A stretch of DNA of 23,816 bases, taken from positions 1-23,816 of the forward strand of contig JACSRH010000257.1 in the NCBI GenBank assembly GCA_014879855.1, given 5' to 3'. Under the pieces are notes generated by a model. That model made no database searches. It saw only the letters and a program-made list of their open reading frames with translations, and had not been told where the DNA came from. The position numbers and the translations under genes were made by a program. Source of the stretch: Caldilineaceae bacterium. Lineage in GTDB: Bacteria; Chloroflexota; Anaerolineae; Caldilineales; Caldilineaceae. How positions within the stretch are numbered: position 1 is the stretch's first letter; every line of letters begins with the position of its first letter. Of this stretch, positions 1 through 6,914 are shown one piece after another.

Positions 1-577
1 GTAGCACGCCGCGCCCCTCGGCGCCGTCGGCCCAGTGCAGCACCGTCGAGCCGGGAAAGTGGCCGCCGCCGCGGATCAGCGTCACAGGGGGCAGGAGCGT
101 CAACGTTGCGCCTGCCCAGTACGTGATGGCCGCATCCGGGCGCATGACAAAGGGGCGATTGTCCTCGTGCAGGTAGATCGGGGCGTCGAACGCGCGGCTC
201 CACTCCACCATGGCGGAGTAGAAGTGCGGGTGCGAGATGGCGATCGCCTGAATCCCGCCCAGCGCGTGAACGGCAGCAACTGTCGCCGCGTCGAGCAGGC
301 TGATGCAATCCCACAGCACGTTGCCAGCCGGCGTCTGCACGAGCAAGGCGCGCTGGCCGATGGCAAAGCTCGGCTCGGTGGCGATGCCGGTCAAGCCAGG
401 CTCGATTGTGCGCAGGACATTATGATGCTCGGCCTGCAATTCGGCCAACGTCGTCCACTGCTGCCCGTTCCAGTTGACGTACTGGCGTTCGTCCTGGCAG
501 ATCGGGCAGCCGGGTGGAGACGCGTCGGTGGCTGTAAATTGTGTACCGCAGGTGGTGCAGATTGAATGGATGCTCAT
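1..577 (-). CDS. MBL-fold metallo-hydrolase with N-terminal zinc ribbon (partial)
   Basis: The frame is open from an ATG at 577 and runs off the left edge, giving 192 codons. Residues 7-27 carry two CxxC pairs (C7/C10 and C24/C27), a small zinc ribbon. The rest resembles a metallo-beta-lactamase-fold hydrolase: a predicted beta-rich N-terminal half, SHPHFYS at 115-121 in the place of the HxHxDH metal motif, and GGHFPGS at 171-177 supplying another metal histidine. The DH part of the usual motif is missing; I recall the same HPHxYSxMVEW form from a zinc-ribbon MBL subfamily, so it is probably still a metal hydrolase, substrate unknown. GAACGAAAGG just upstream can serve as ribosome binding site. 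It is transcribed away from the next gene's stop with a gap of about 120 bases. The C-terminal part is not in the window. Confidence 0.75.
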   Translation of the reverse strand, partial: MSIHSICTTCGTQFTATDASPPGCPICQDERQYVNWNGQQWTTLAELQAEHHNVLRTIEPGLTGIATEPSFAIGQRALLVQTPAGNVLWDCISLLDAATVAAVHALGGIQAIAISHPHFYSAMVEWSRAFDAPIYLHEDNRPFVMRPDAAITYWAGATLTLLPPVTLIRGGGHFPGSTVLHWADGAEGRGVL

Positions 578-698
578 ACCTTTCGTTCTCAATTGGCCGC
601 GGTTCGTTCCGCGCAGTTTCCAATGAGTTAAAATGAGATAGTCAAGATGGACTCCCCGATGCTGCAACGAAGGTGCAGTAGACGCCAGCCCAGGTCGC

Positions 699-914
699 CT
701 AGATTGGAATTGCCACATACTCGGCAGACGAATGAGACTGTGGCACGGGAAGATTATCTTCCTGCAAACCGCGTACGTGCATCTCAGTCGCAGCGTGCAT
801 GTTGCGGGCAACCTGCTCGCGTGTCCTGCCGGTTGCGACACATCCCGGCAAGTCTGGAGAATAGGCAGAATAATTCCCGTTCGCCTTCTCGATCACGACT
901 AGGAAACGATGCAT
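699..914 (-). CDS. hicB: HicB-family antitoxin-like protein (orphan)
   Basis: A 71-residue protein starting MHRFLVVIEK with the HicB partial RNase H-like fold signature: beta strand, then YSAYSPDLPGCVATGRTREQ, then a helix ending in an amphipathic tail. An ATG upstream in the same frame at 1004 exists, but the start at 914 is preferred because GGGGGAG lies seven bases before it and the family begins at this point. HicB proteins normally neutralise a HicA mRNA interferase encoded next to them. No HicA-like frame is visible upstream (915-1087) or downstream (578-698). It therefore looks like a solitary antitoxin or a stand-alone HicB_like regulator. A weak -10-like TACAAT sits on the minus strand at 987-982. 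There is no DNA-binding C-terminal domain; the protein ends right after the core fold. Confidence 0.75.
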   Translation of the reverse strand: MHRFLVVIEKANGNYSAYSPDLPGCVATGRTREQVARNMHAATEMHVRGLQEDNLPVPQSHSSAEYVAIPI

Positions 915-1087
915 TGTTACTCCCCCTGGTTCAAGTCCTTCAACCTGAAGTGCGTCTCTGGGCAGTGCGTTTGCCCTGACAATTGTAGCAGCTTTGATGG
1001 TCATTCCGAAGCCGCGTCAGAAGCACGGGTCTACTTCACGGTTGGGACGTAATGCGCCCCGTGAGCGTTGGGAATGACCTCGCTGGT

Positions 1088-2035
1088 TCAGATCGGCGGG
1101 TAAACCACACTCACAATTGTAAACGCCACCATAGTCACCAGCGTGGCGAATGAGAGCGTATTGACGACGTATTGCTGATCCTCCGGGGTGGCGTTGCGCA
1201 GAAAGAGCGGGATGACAAAAGGCGGCGGCAGCACGAACATCGTCATCACCGCGGCCTGCAACATGCGGTCGCCAAGGAAAAGGCGGTTGACGACCAGCGT
1301 ATTGAGCAGCAGCCCCAGCACCACCCAGATCGCCAGCCGCACACCGACGGTGCGCACAGGTGCGCTGAGGCCGCGGCGCTGCACGTTGACCTCGTAGCCG
1401 ATCACCAGCCCGATCAGCGGCGTTGTCACTGCGGCCAGCAGCCCCAGCGTGTCGAAGAGCGCGTTGGTGAGCGGAAAGGCCGTCAGCGCCGGCATCACGC
1501 CCAGCCGGTTGAGCAGAATGCCGGCGACAATGCTCAGGATCACGGGCGTCGTTATAAAGCCGCGCACCGTCTGCGTGAAGGGGATGGCGCCGCTGCCCTG
1601 CCGCTGCACAAAGGGCACGAGGATGAAAAAGACAAAGACGACCTGGCCCAGATCCACGACGGCAAAATTGAAGAGCTGCTCGGCGCCGTAGACCGCGGCA
1701 AAGATGGCGTAGCCCATCATCCCCGCCTCGAAGCCGGTCAGCAGCGGCGGCAGATAGGCGGAGTCGGCGCCGGCCGGGCCGTGCAGAACGCGCCCCGCGA
1801 CCAGCACCCCCGCACACGCGGCAAAGACCAGCGCGGCGATGGCGAGATGGCCCGCTTCCAGGGTCACCGCGGCAAAGGCCAGCACCAGCACAGCCGGCAG
1901 CGTCACGTTGACAATCAGCTTCTTAATTTCTTCGACCGTCGCAGCGTGCAGAAAACCGGTGCGTCGGAAGATAGCGCCGAGCGCAAAGAGCAGCAGCACC
2001 GGCAGAACTTTGGAAAAGGCCTCCAGATAGAGCAT
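1088..2035 (-). CDS. AEC-family (auxin efflux carrier-like) permease
   Basis: A 315-residue, very hydrophobic protein with about ten predicted membrane segments. It begins MLYLEAFSKVLPVLLLFALG, typical of the AEC/BART family that exports or imports small organic acids such as malate or malonate. Family features visible are the first-helix region followed by FRRTGFL and KKLIVNVTLPAVL (two-fold repeat, helix 2), and a second half with VGVRLAIWVVLGLLLNTL and FVLPPPFVIPLFL. The frame opens further upstream to 2131, but those extra 32 codons run into a palindromic intergenic repeat and lack hydrophobic character, so the ATG at 2035 is chosen. No strong ribosome binding site is seen. It lies downstream of the alpha-mannosidase gene on the same strand with a 169-base gap; a shared function is not evident. 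Substrate cannot be inferred from sequence. Confidence 0.85.
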   Translation of the reverse strand: MLYLEAFSKVLPVLLLFALGAIFRRTGFLHAATVEEIKKLIVNVTLPAVLVLAFAAVTLEAGHLAIAALVFAACAGVLVAGRVLHGPAGADSAYLPPLLTGFEAGMMGYAIFAAVYGAEQLFNFAVVDLGQVVFVFFILVPFVQRQGSGAIPFTQTVRGFITTPVILSIVAGILLNRLGVMPALTAFPLTNALFDTLGLLAAVTTPLIGLVIGYEVNVQRRGLSAPVRTVGVRLAIWVVLGLLLNTLVVNRLFLGDRMLQAAVMTMFVLPPPFVIPLFLRNATPEDQQYVVNTLSFATLVTMVAFTIVSVVYPPI

Positions 2036-2100
2036 GGCGAACACTTTCAGGTGGCCTGCGGAGCAGGTGCTCCCGACCAGGCGGAGAGTAGGAAAAATAG

Positions 2101-2195
2101 AACGCTGATTTGGCGGATTAGGCGGATTCACACGGATTTCAACTGGATAGATCCGTTTTATCTGTCAAATCCGCCAAATCCGTGGTCAGTTGATG
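2101..2195. repeat. Imperfect palindromic intergenic repeat built from GGATT words
   Basis: Between the permease start and the mannosidase stop lies an imperfect inverted repeat. The left half (2101-2138) repeats TTGGCGGATTAGGCGGATT, and the right half (2150-2195) carries its approximate complement, AAATCCGCCAAATCCG. The two arms can fold into a long, interrupted stem. A related word-type repeat occurs at 20259-20333. Repeats of this phrase-like type are common in intergenic DNA of some Chloroflexota and Planctomycetota genomes; that comparison is from memory. Confidence 0.7.
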
Positions 2196-2204
2196 CTTTG
2201 AATG

Positions 2205-5200
2205 TCAGGCTGCGCCTGCGCTCTGGCTGGATTCATGCAGCGGGCGCAGGCGCAGCGTCTTGATCTCGAAGGGCCGGAACGCGAGGGCGATGGCCGCGTC
2301 CGTCAAATCGAGCGTCCGCTCCGCGCGCTCCAGCAAATCGGCCTCCTCCGCGCGGCTGACAAGGAAACCGGGGCGCAGATGCGCCTGCACCGACGCGCCC
2401 GTTGCCTCGTAGACGCGCACGATCAGTCCGTCGCCATCCTCCGCCTGCTTGACCGTCTCCACCACCACATCGGGCGAGTCGATCTCAATCCACGCCGCGG
2501 CAGCCGGCAGCGCGCCCGGATGCGGCGTCGCCGCCAGCATCTGCAGCGGAATGTTGAAGCCATAGGCCGCCTGAACGACGCCCGCGCTCAGGCCGTCGCC
2601 GGCGTGCGGGAAGAGCGCATAGCGGAAGCTGTGGTCGCACTGATCGGTGTAGGCGTGATGCGGGTCACCGGGCGCCACCGCATCGTCGGCCACCAGCCGC
2701 GGGCCGGGATAGGGCACGCTGCGCAGCAAATTCAGGTCGATCGTGCGTCCCTTGATCTGATGGCCGTACTTGCTGTCGTTGAGCAGCGCCACGCCGTAGT
2801 CGCGCTGCGACAGATCGACCCACTTGTGCGCGGGCGTCTCCGCGCGCGCCAGGTCCCAGGTGGTGTTGCGATGGGTGGGCCGGCGGATGTGGCCGAACTG
2901 GATCTCGTAGCGCGCCTGCTCGGCGTGCACCGCCACCGGGAACTGGGCGCGCAGCATCGCACGCGGCTCGCGCCAGCGCGCATGCGTGCTAAACTCGACC
3001 AGCGGGCTGCCCGTGGTCAGGCTGATCGCCTGGATCAACTCGGAATGGCCGATGCGGTAGGTCTGTTCGACCACCGCGCGCGGGCCATCGACCCAGGCGC
3101 GCGTCGCGGCCAGCGCCAGCGAACGGGGCGTACTCTCGGCGTACTCCATTGGGAAGTCCCACGCGTCGCCCGGATCGTGATAGAGCGCCAGCCGGTTGCA
3201 GAGTTCGCCGGCCGGCACACACTCGCGCTGGTTCAGCTTGTCGAAGAGGGAGACAATGGCGCCGGACGCGTCGAAGTGCACGATGAGGCGGTCGTTCTCC
3301 AGGCAGTCGGGCGCGGCGCTCGGCTCCGGGAAGGCATCGCCCGGTTGCGTCGCATCGAAGACGGTGTAGCCGAGCGCGGGCGTTCGCACGTTGTGCCACG
3401 TCTGGCCGATCTTCAGCCACTGCTCGCGTTCCCAACTCAACGAGTTGAAGAAGATCACCGGCTCGCCTGCCGCGGCCGTATCGACTGCCGCGGCGATCTG
3501 CTGCTGCGCGGCGTGCAGCAGGCCGGTCGTTGCCGCCAGCAGCGCCGCATAGCGGGGCAGGCACTCGTCGTAGACGCGCTTGATCGACGAGCCGGGCAGG
3601 ATGTCGTGAAACTGGTAGAGCAGCACCTCGCGCCAGATCGCGTCCAGCGCGGTGCGCGGATAGTCAGCGCCGGTCAGTAGTTGCGCCATCGCCGCCATCC
3701 ACTCCGTCTCGCGCAGCGCCTCCTCCAGGCGCCGGTTGTAGCGCTTGTTGGCGGCGTGGGTGGTGAAGGTGCCCTGATGGCGCTCCAGGTAGAGTTCGCC
3801 CTGCCACACAGCGAAACGCTCGGCCTCCTGCGCCCACTTCTCGAAAAAGGTGGCGGTCCACTCCTGCTGCACCGGCGGCAGCCCCGCGAAGTTGCCCAGC
3901 CGCGCCAGCCGTTCCAGATGCTCCTCACCTGGCCCGCCGCCGCCGTCGCCGATGCCGTAAGCCATCAGCGCGTGGCCGGAGACGCCCTTGTCGCGGTAGT
4001 TCTGCTCGATCTTGGCGAGCGAGCGCGGCGCGGCGGGGCCGTTGTAGGTCTCCTCCGGCAGCATGTGCACCAGCACCTCGGAGCCGTCGATGCCCTGCCA
4101 GCGGAAGGAGTGGTGCGGGAAGGGATTGATCAGGCTCCAGCTCAACTTCTGCGTGGAGAAGTAGCGGATGCCGGCGCGCGCCATGATCTGCGGCAGCGCG
4201 CCGCTGTAGCCGAAGGTGTCGGGCAGCCAGACGTAGTTCACCTCGACGCCGAACTCCTCCTGAAAAAAGCGCCGGCCGTAGAGAATCTGGCGGATTAGCG
4301 CCTCGCCGCCGGTGACGTTGGTGTCCGGCTCCACCCACAGCGCGCCCTGCGGCTCGATGCGTCCCTCGGCCACACGCGTTTTGATTCGCGCATACAGAGC
4401 GGGATACTCCTCCTTCATCCACTGAAAGAGCTGCGCCTGGCTGGCGGCAAAGACGTACTCGCGATAAAGCTCCATGTTGGCCAGCACGGTGGCAAAGGTG
4501 CGGGCGCCCTTGCGCTTCGTCTCGCGCAGCGGCCACAGCCACGCCAGGTCGATGTGCGCGTGGCCGAGTGCGCTGACCGTCAGCGAGGCGTCGCCGTTAT
4601 GTTTGGCGAACGCTGCCCGCAGCCGCGCCCGCGCCGCTGCGACGGCTTCGTACGCCAGCCCACTCCAGAGCAGGTGCAGGACGTCGTGCAGCGCGTACTG
4701 GATCTGGGCGCGGCGGGCGCTGTCGGCGGGCAGCACGCTCATCGCCTCGCGCAGCACCTCGAAGTCGTAGTAGAGCGCTTTGACGTCGGACCGGCACGTG
4801 GCAATCCAGGCAGCCTGAATGACGCCATTCTCCTGCACCAGCCCGAAGAGATCGTTGCAGCCGGCGTCGGCCCAGACTTCGATGCGCTCTCCCGCCTGGG
4901 CATTCTCGCTGACGGGCAGCACGCGCTTGCCGGGCATGCCCAGGCTCTTGTCGAATTCCGAGGCGACGTTGGTGAGGCCGCGCACCGGCGCGCCGGACTC
5001 ATCCACCACGCACATTTCCCCGTTGACGTCGAGCAACAGGACGACGTGCTGGCCGGCCGCCTGCGCTGGGATCACGCCGGTGAAGCGAAACCAGGCCGCG
5101 TCAAAGAGTTCGCCCCATGCGTCGCCGATCTGCAACTGGAGTGGCTCGCCCGCCATGCGTTGGGCAAAAGGCACAGGTTCTTGGGTGCGCCAGGCGGCGA

Positions 5201-5294
5201 TCTCCAACGGCGCGACGATCGTGTAGACGCCTTTGCCCAGGCGTTGCAGCGCGGTGGTCAGGTGTTGGTCCGTATAGGCGACAAAGTCAGGCAT
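2205..5294 (-). CDS. Alpha-mannosidase, glycoside hydrolase family 38
   Basis: A 1029-residue protein that retains all GH38 hallmarks and is of usual length for bacterial members. The catalytic domain starts near residue 237 with SALGHAHIDLAW: H245, H247 and D249 belong to the zinc site region. WLPDTFGYS follows, where D359 is the expected nucleophile and zinc ligand. A third conserved block, GTFTTHAANKRYNRR, places H513 at the metal site. Residues 1-230 form the beta-rich N-terminal domain, and the segment after about 690 is the beta-sandwich C-terminal half. No signal peptide is visible, so a cytosolic enzyme trimming mannosides is likely. The start at 5294 follows AAAGGAGC at good spacing; in-frame codons further upstream to 5651 are repeat-derived and rejected. 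It shares strand with the downstream permease. Exact linkage specificity is not readable. Confidence 0.93.
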   Translation of the reverse strand: MPDFVAYTDQHLTTALQRLGKGVYTIVAPLEIAAWRTQEPVPFAQRMAGEPLQLQIGDAWGELFDAAWFRFTGVIPAQAAGQHVVLLLDVNGEMCVVDESGAPVRGLTNVASEFDKSLGMPGKRVLPVSENAQAGERIEVWADAGCNDLFGLVQENGVIQAAWIATCRSDVKALYYDFEVLREAMSVLPADSARRAQIQYALHDVLHLLWSGLAYEAVAAARARLRAAFAKHNGDASLTVSALGHAHIDLAWLWPLRETKRKGARTFATVLANMELYREYVFAASQAQLFQWMKEEYPALYARIKTRVAEGRIEPQGALWVEPDTNVTGGEALIRQILYGRRFFQEEFGVEVNYVWLPDTFGYSGALPQIMARAGIRYFSTQKLSWSLINPFPHHSFRWQGIDGSEVLVHMLPEETYNGPAAPRSLAKIEQNYRDKGVSGHALMAYGIGDGGGGPGEEHLERLARLGNFAGLPPVQQEWTATFFEKWAQEAERFAVWQGELYLERHQGTFTTHAANKRYNRRLEEALRETEWMAAMAQLLTGADYPRTALDAIWREVLLYQFHDILPGSSIKRVYDECLPRYAALLAATTGLLHAAQQQIAAAVDTAAAGEPVIFFNSLSWEREQWLKIGQTWHNVRTPALGYTVFDATQPGDAFPEPSAAPDCLENDRLIVHFDASGAIVSLFDKLNQRECVPAGELCNRLALYHDPGDAWDFPMEYAESTPRSLALAATRAWVDGPRAVVEQTYRIGHSELIQAISLTTGSPLVEFSTHARWREPRAMLRAQFPVAVHAEQARYEIQFGHIRRPTHRNTTWDLARAETPAHKWVDLSQRDYGVALLNDSKYGHQIKGRTIDLNLLRSVPYPGPRLVADDAVAPGDPHHAYTDQCDHSFRYALFPHAGDGLSAGVVQAAYGFNIPLQMLAATPHPGALPAAAAWIEIDSPDVVVETVKQAEDGDGLIVRVYEATGASVQAHLRPGFLVSRAEEADLLERAERTLDLTDAAIALAFRPFEIKTLRLRPLHESSQSAGAA

Positions 5295-5340
5295 CAGGCG
5301 TGCTCCTTTGGTGGTTGGCAGAGATGAAATAACGCAATGT

Positions 5341-5386
5341 AGTTCTTTGTGCTGCTTTGTGTTCTTTGGGTTGGTGTGGTTGCTTC
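5341..5386. repeat. CTTTGTG-word intergenic repeat
   Basis: A low-complexity stretch made of repeated TTCTTTGTG/CTTTGTGTTC words, lying between the mannosidase start and the UroD gene. Similar word repeats appear at 18728-18812, 21241-21272 and 21344-21371, always in non-coding DNA, which marks them as one dispersed repeat family rather than chance. Confidence 0.6.
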
Positions 5387-5446
5387 TTACACCATGAAGA
5401 TTTGCTGATACTGAGTTTACCAGAGAATCTGAATTCGATAGAGAAG

Positions 5447-5476
5447 TTTGTCTCACTGGGGTTTGTCTCACTGGGG
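5447..5476. repeat. Two tandem 15-bp direct repeats
   Basis: TTTGTCTCACTGGGG occurs twice back to back (5447-5461 and 5462-5476) and a third copy begins with TTTGTC. It lies in the 381-base gap between the divergent mannosidase and UroD-family genes. A short open frame runs through it (to a TAA at 5659), but the product resembles no family I recognise and the repeat argues against real coding. It could be a regulatory repeat or replication slippage. Confidence 0.6.
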
Positions 5477-5675
5477 TTTGTCGCCGTGATCGATCTGTGG
5501 CACGATGCACTCGTCCAGATGCTGCGCTCCGATCAGTTTGTCCAGACGACGTTGATTCTTCCGCGCGACAAGGCGCCGCGCGGCGGCCTACTGATGCTGC
5601 ATCTTCAGCAACAAGAGAAGATGACAGAACAGCTTGCAGGCCAGATAGCACAACATTAAAGAAGGACGTTCACCC

Positions 5676-6764
5676 ATGACCCAATCTATGACATCGCTGG
5701 AGCGCACGCGCACCGTGCTGGCTGGCGGCATTCCCGACCGCGTTCCGGTCGATCTGCACAACTTCATGATGGTGGCAGAAGCTTCCGGCGCGCCGTTCCC
5801 GGAGTTTTTTCAGGACGGCGAAGCCATGGCTGAAGGCCAGATCAAAGCGTGGCGCGAGTTCGGCCACGATGTGCTGATACTCGAAAATGGTACGGCCGCG
5901 CTGGCCGAAGCGTGCGGCGCGCAGGTGGAATACATGGAAGGCAGCGCGCCCGTCTGCCACGGGCCGGCCATCAAGTCGCTCGATGACATCGACAAGCTTG
6001 AAGTGCCGGATCCGTATAAAGTATTTCCACTCACAGAAAATCTCAGGGCCACACGCATCGTAGCGCAGGAAATCGGCGACAAAGCGTTCATCATCGGCCG
6101 CGCCGACCAGGGGCCATTCTCGCTGGCGGCGATGTTGCTGGGGATGGAGGAATTTCTGCTGCGGCTGGCGCAGGCCGATGGTGGCCGCAGCGGGCGGCGC
6201 GGCGGTGGCGGCGATGCGGAGCTGGCGAAGAAGCTGCATCGTCTGCTCGAATTTTCCCTGGCAGTCACCACGCGCTACGCCTATGCCCAGATCCAAGCCG
6301 GCGCGCACATGACCTCGATTGGCGAATCGCTTTCCGGGCCGGATGTCTGCTCGCCCAAGTCCTACAAGACCTTCGAGTGGTCCTATGCCAAGCGCATGGT
6401 CGAAAATCTCAAAGCGGATAACATCCAACTGGCTTATCACATTTGCGGCGACGCCACCGCCATCGTGCCGGACATGGTGGAGACCGGGGCCACGATTCTC
6501 GAGCTCGACTACAAGGTGGATATGCTGGCGGTGAAGGCGGCGACGCGTGGGCGCGCCACCGTGCTTGGCCCGGTCGATCCGAGCGGCGTGCTGGCATTAG
6601 GCGCTCCATCCGACGTTGAAAACGCGGCGCGGGAAGCCATCGAAATCCTCGGCGAAGGCGGCGGGCTGATCCTGGGGCCAGGCTGTGCACTGCCGCCCAA
6701 GACGCCCGCTGAAAACGTGCACAGGTTGATCGAAACCGCTCGGAAGTATGGAGTTTACGCGTGA
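5676..6764 (+). CDS. Uroporphyrinogen decarboxylase-family corrinoid methyltransferase
   Basis: A 362-residue protein of the UroD superfamily. It carries the zinc motif of methyl-corrinoid methyltransferases (MtaA/MtbA/CmuA type) rather than true UroD: YHICG gives H255 and C257, and GPGCALPP gives C337, matching the HxC...C zinc site that activates a thiol or methyl acceptor. The N-terminal LERTRTVLAGGIPDRVPV block is typical of the family. The ATG at 5676 follows GAAGGA nine bases upstream. It opens the C1 cluster and is followed by a corrinoid reactivator and a corrinoid protein, so it probably moves methyl groups between an unknown substrate and that corrinoid protein. Residues about 167-180 form a Gly/Arg-rich insertion (GGRSGRRGGGGD) in a region where relatives I recall have a short loop. 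It is not a haem biosynthesis gene by context. Confidence 0.85.
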   Translation: MTQSMTSLERTRTVLAGGIPDRVPVDLHNFMMVAEASGAPFPEFFQDGEAMAEGQIKAWREFGHDVLILENGTAALAEACGAQVEYMEGSAPVCHGPAIKSLDDIDKLEVPDPYKVFPLTENLRATRIVAQEIGDKAFIIGRADQGPFSLAAMLLGMEEFLLRLAQADGGRSGRRGGGGDAELAKKLHRLLEFSLAVTTRYAYAQIQAGAHMTSIGESLSGPDVCSPKSYKTFEWSYAKRMVENLKADNIQLAYHICGDATAIVPDMVETGATILELDYKVDMLAVKAATRGRATVLGPVDPSGVLALGAPSDVENAAREAIEILGEGGGLILGPGCALPPKTPAENVHRLIETARKYGVYA

Positions 6765-6806
6765 TCGCCACAACGTTGCATAATGTCCGCCAATCTGTTC
6801 CCTGGA

Positions 6807-6835
6807 TTGTTGGCGCTCCTTGCATCAGGTATACT
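6807..6835 (+). promoter_or_regulatory. Candidate sigma-70 promoter before the reactivator gene
   Basis: TTGTTG (6807-6812) and TATACT (6830-6835) are separated by exactly 17 bases. The -10 matches five of six consensus positions, the -35 only the first three. It sits in the 150-base gap after the UroD-family gene and about 80 bases before the reactivator start, so the rest of the cluster may have its own transcription start. Confidence 0.4.
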
Positions 6836-6914
6836 GGCGCCATCAAGTCACCATGCTTTATGATGGCCGGAATGAGCAATCACAAAAGTACGGAATCGAA
6901 CAGGATATTGAGAA

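Noticed and set aside
1172..2263. Long plus-strand open frame (363 codons) opposite the AEC permease
   Set aside because: It is the antisense shadow of the permease, full of His/Gln/Arg from reversed codons, with no family similarity.
2202..3680. Long plus-strand open frame opposite the alpha-mannosidase
   Set aside because: GC-driven antisense shadow; the minus-strand product has all GH38 motifs.
5357..5659. 100-codon plus-strand frame just before the UroD-family gene
   Set aside because: Runs through a word repeat and a tandem 15-bp repeat, has no ribosome binding site and no recognisable family; at most a gene relic in its last 45 codons.
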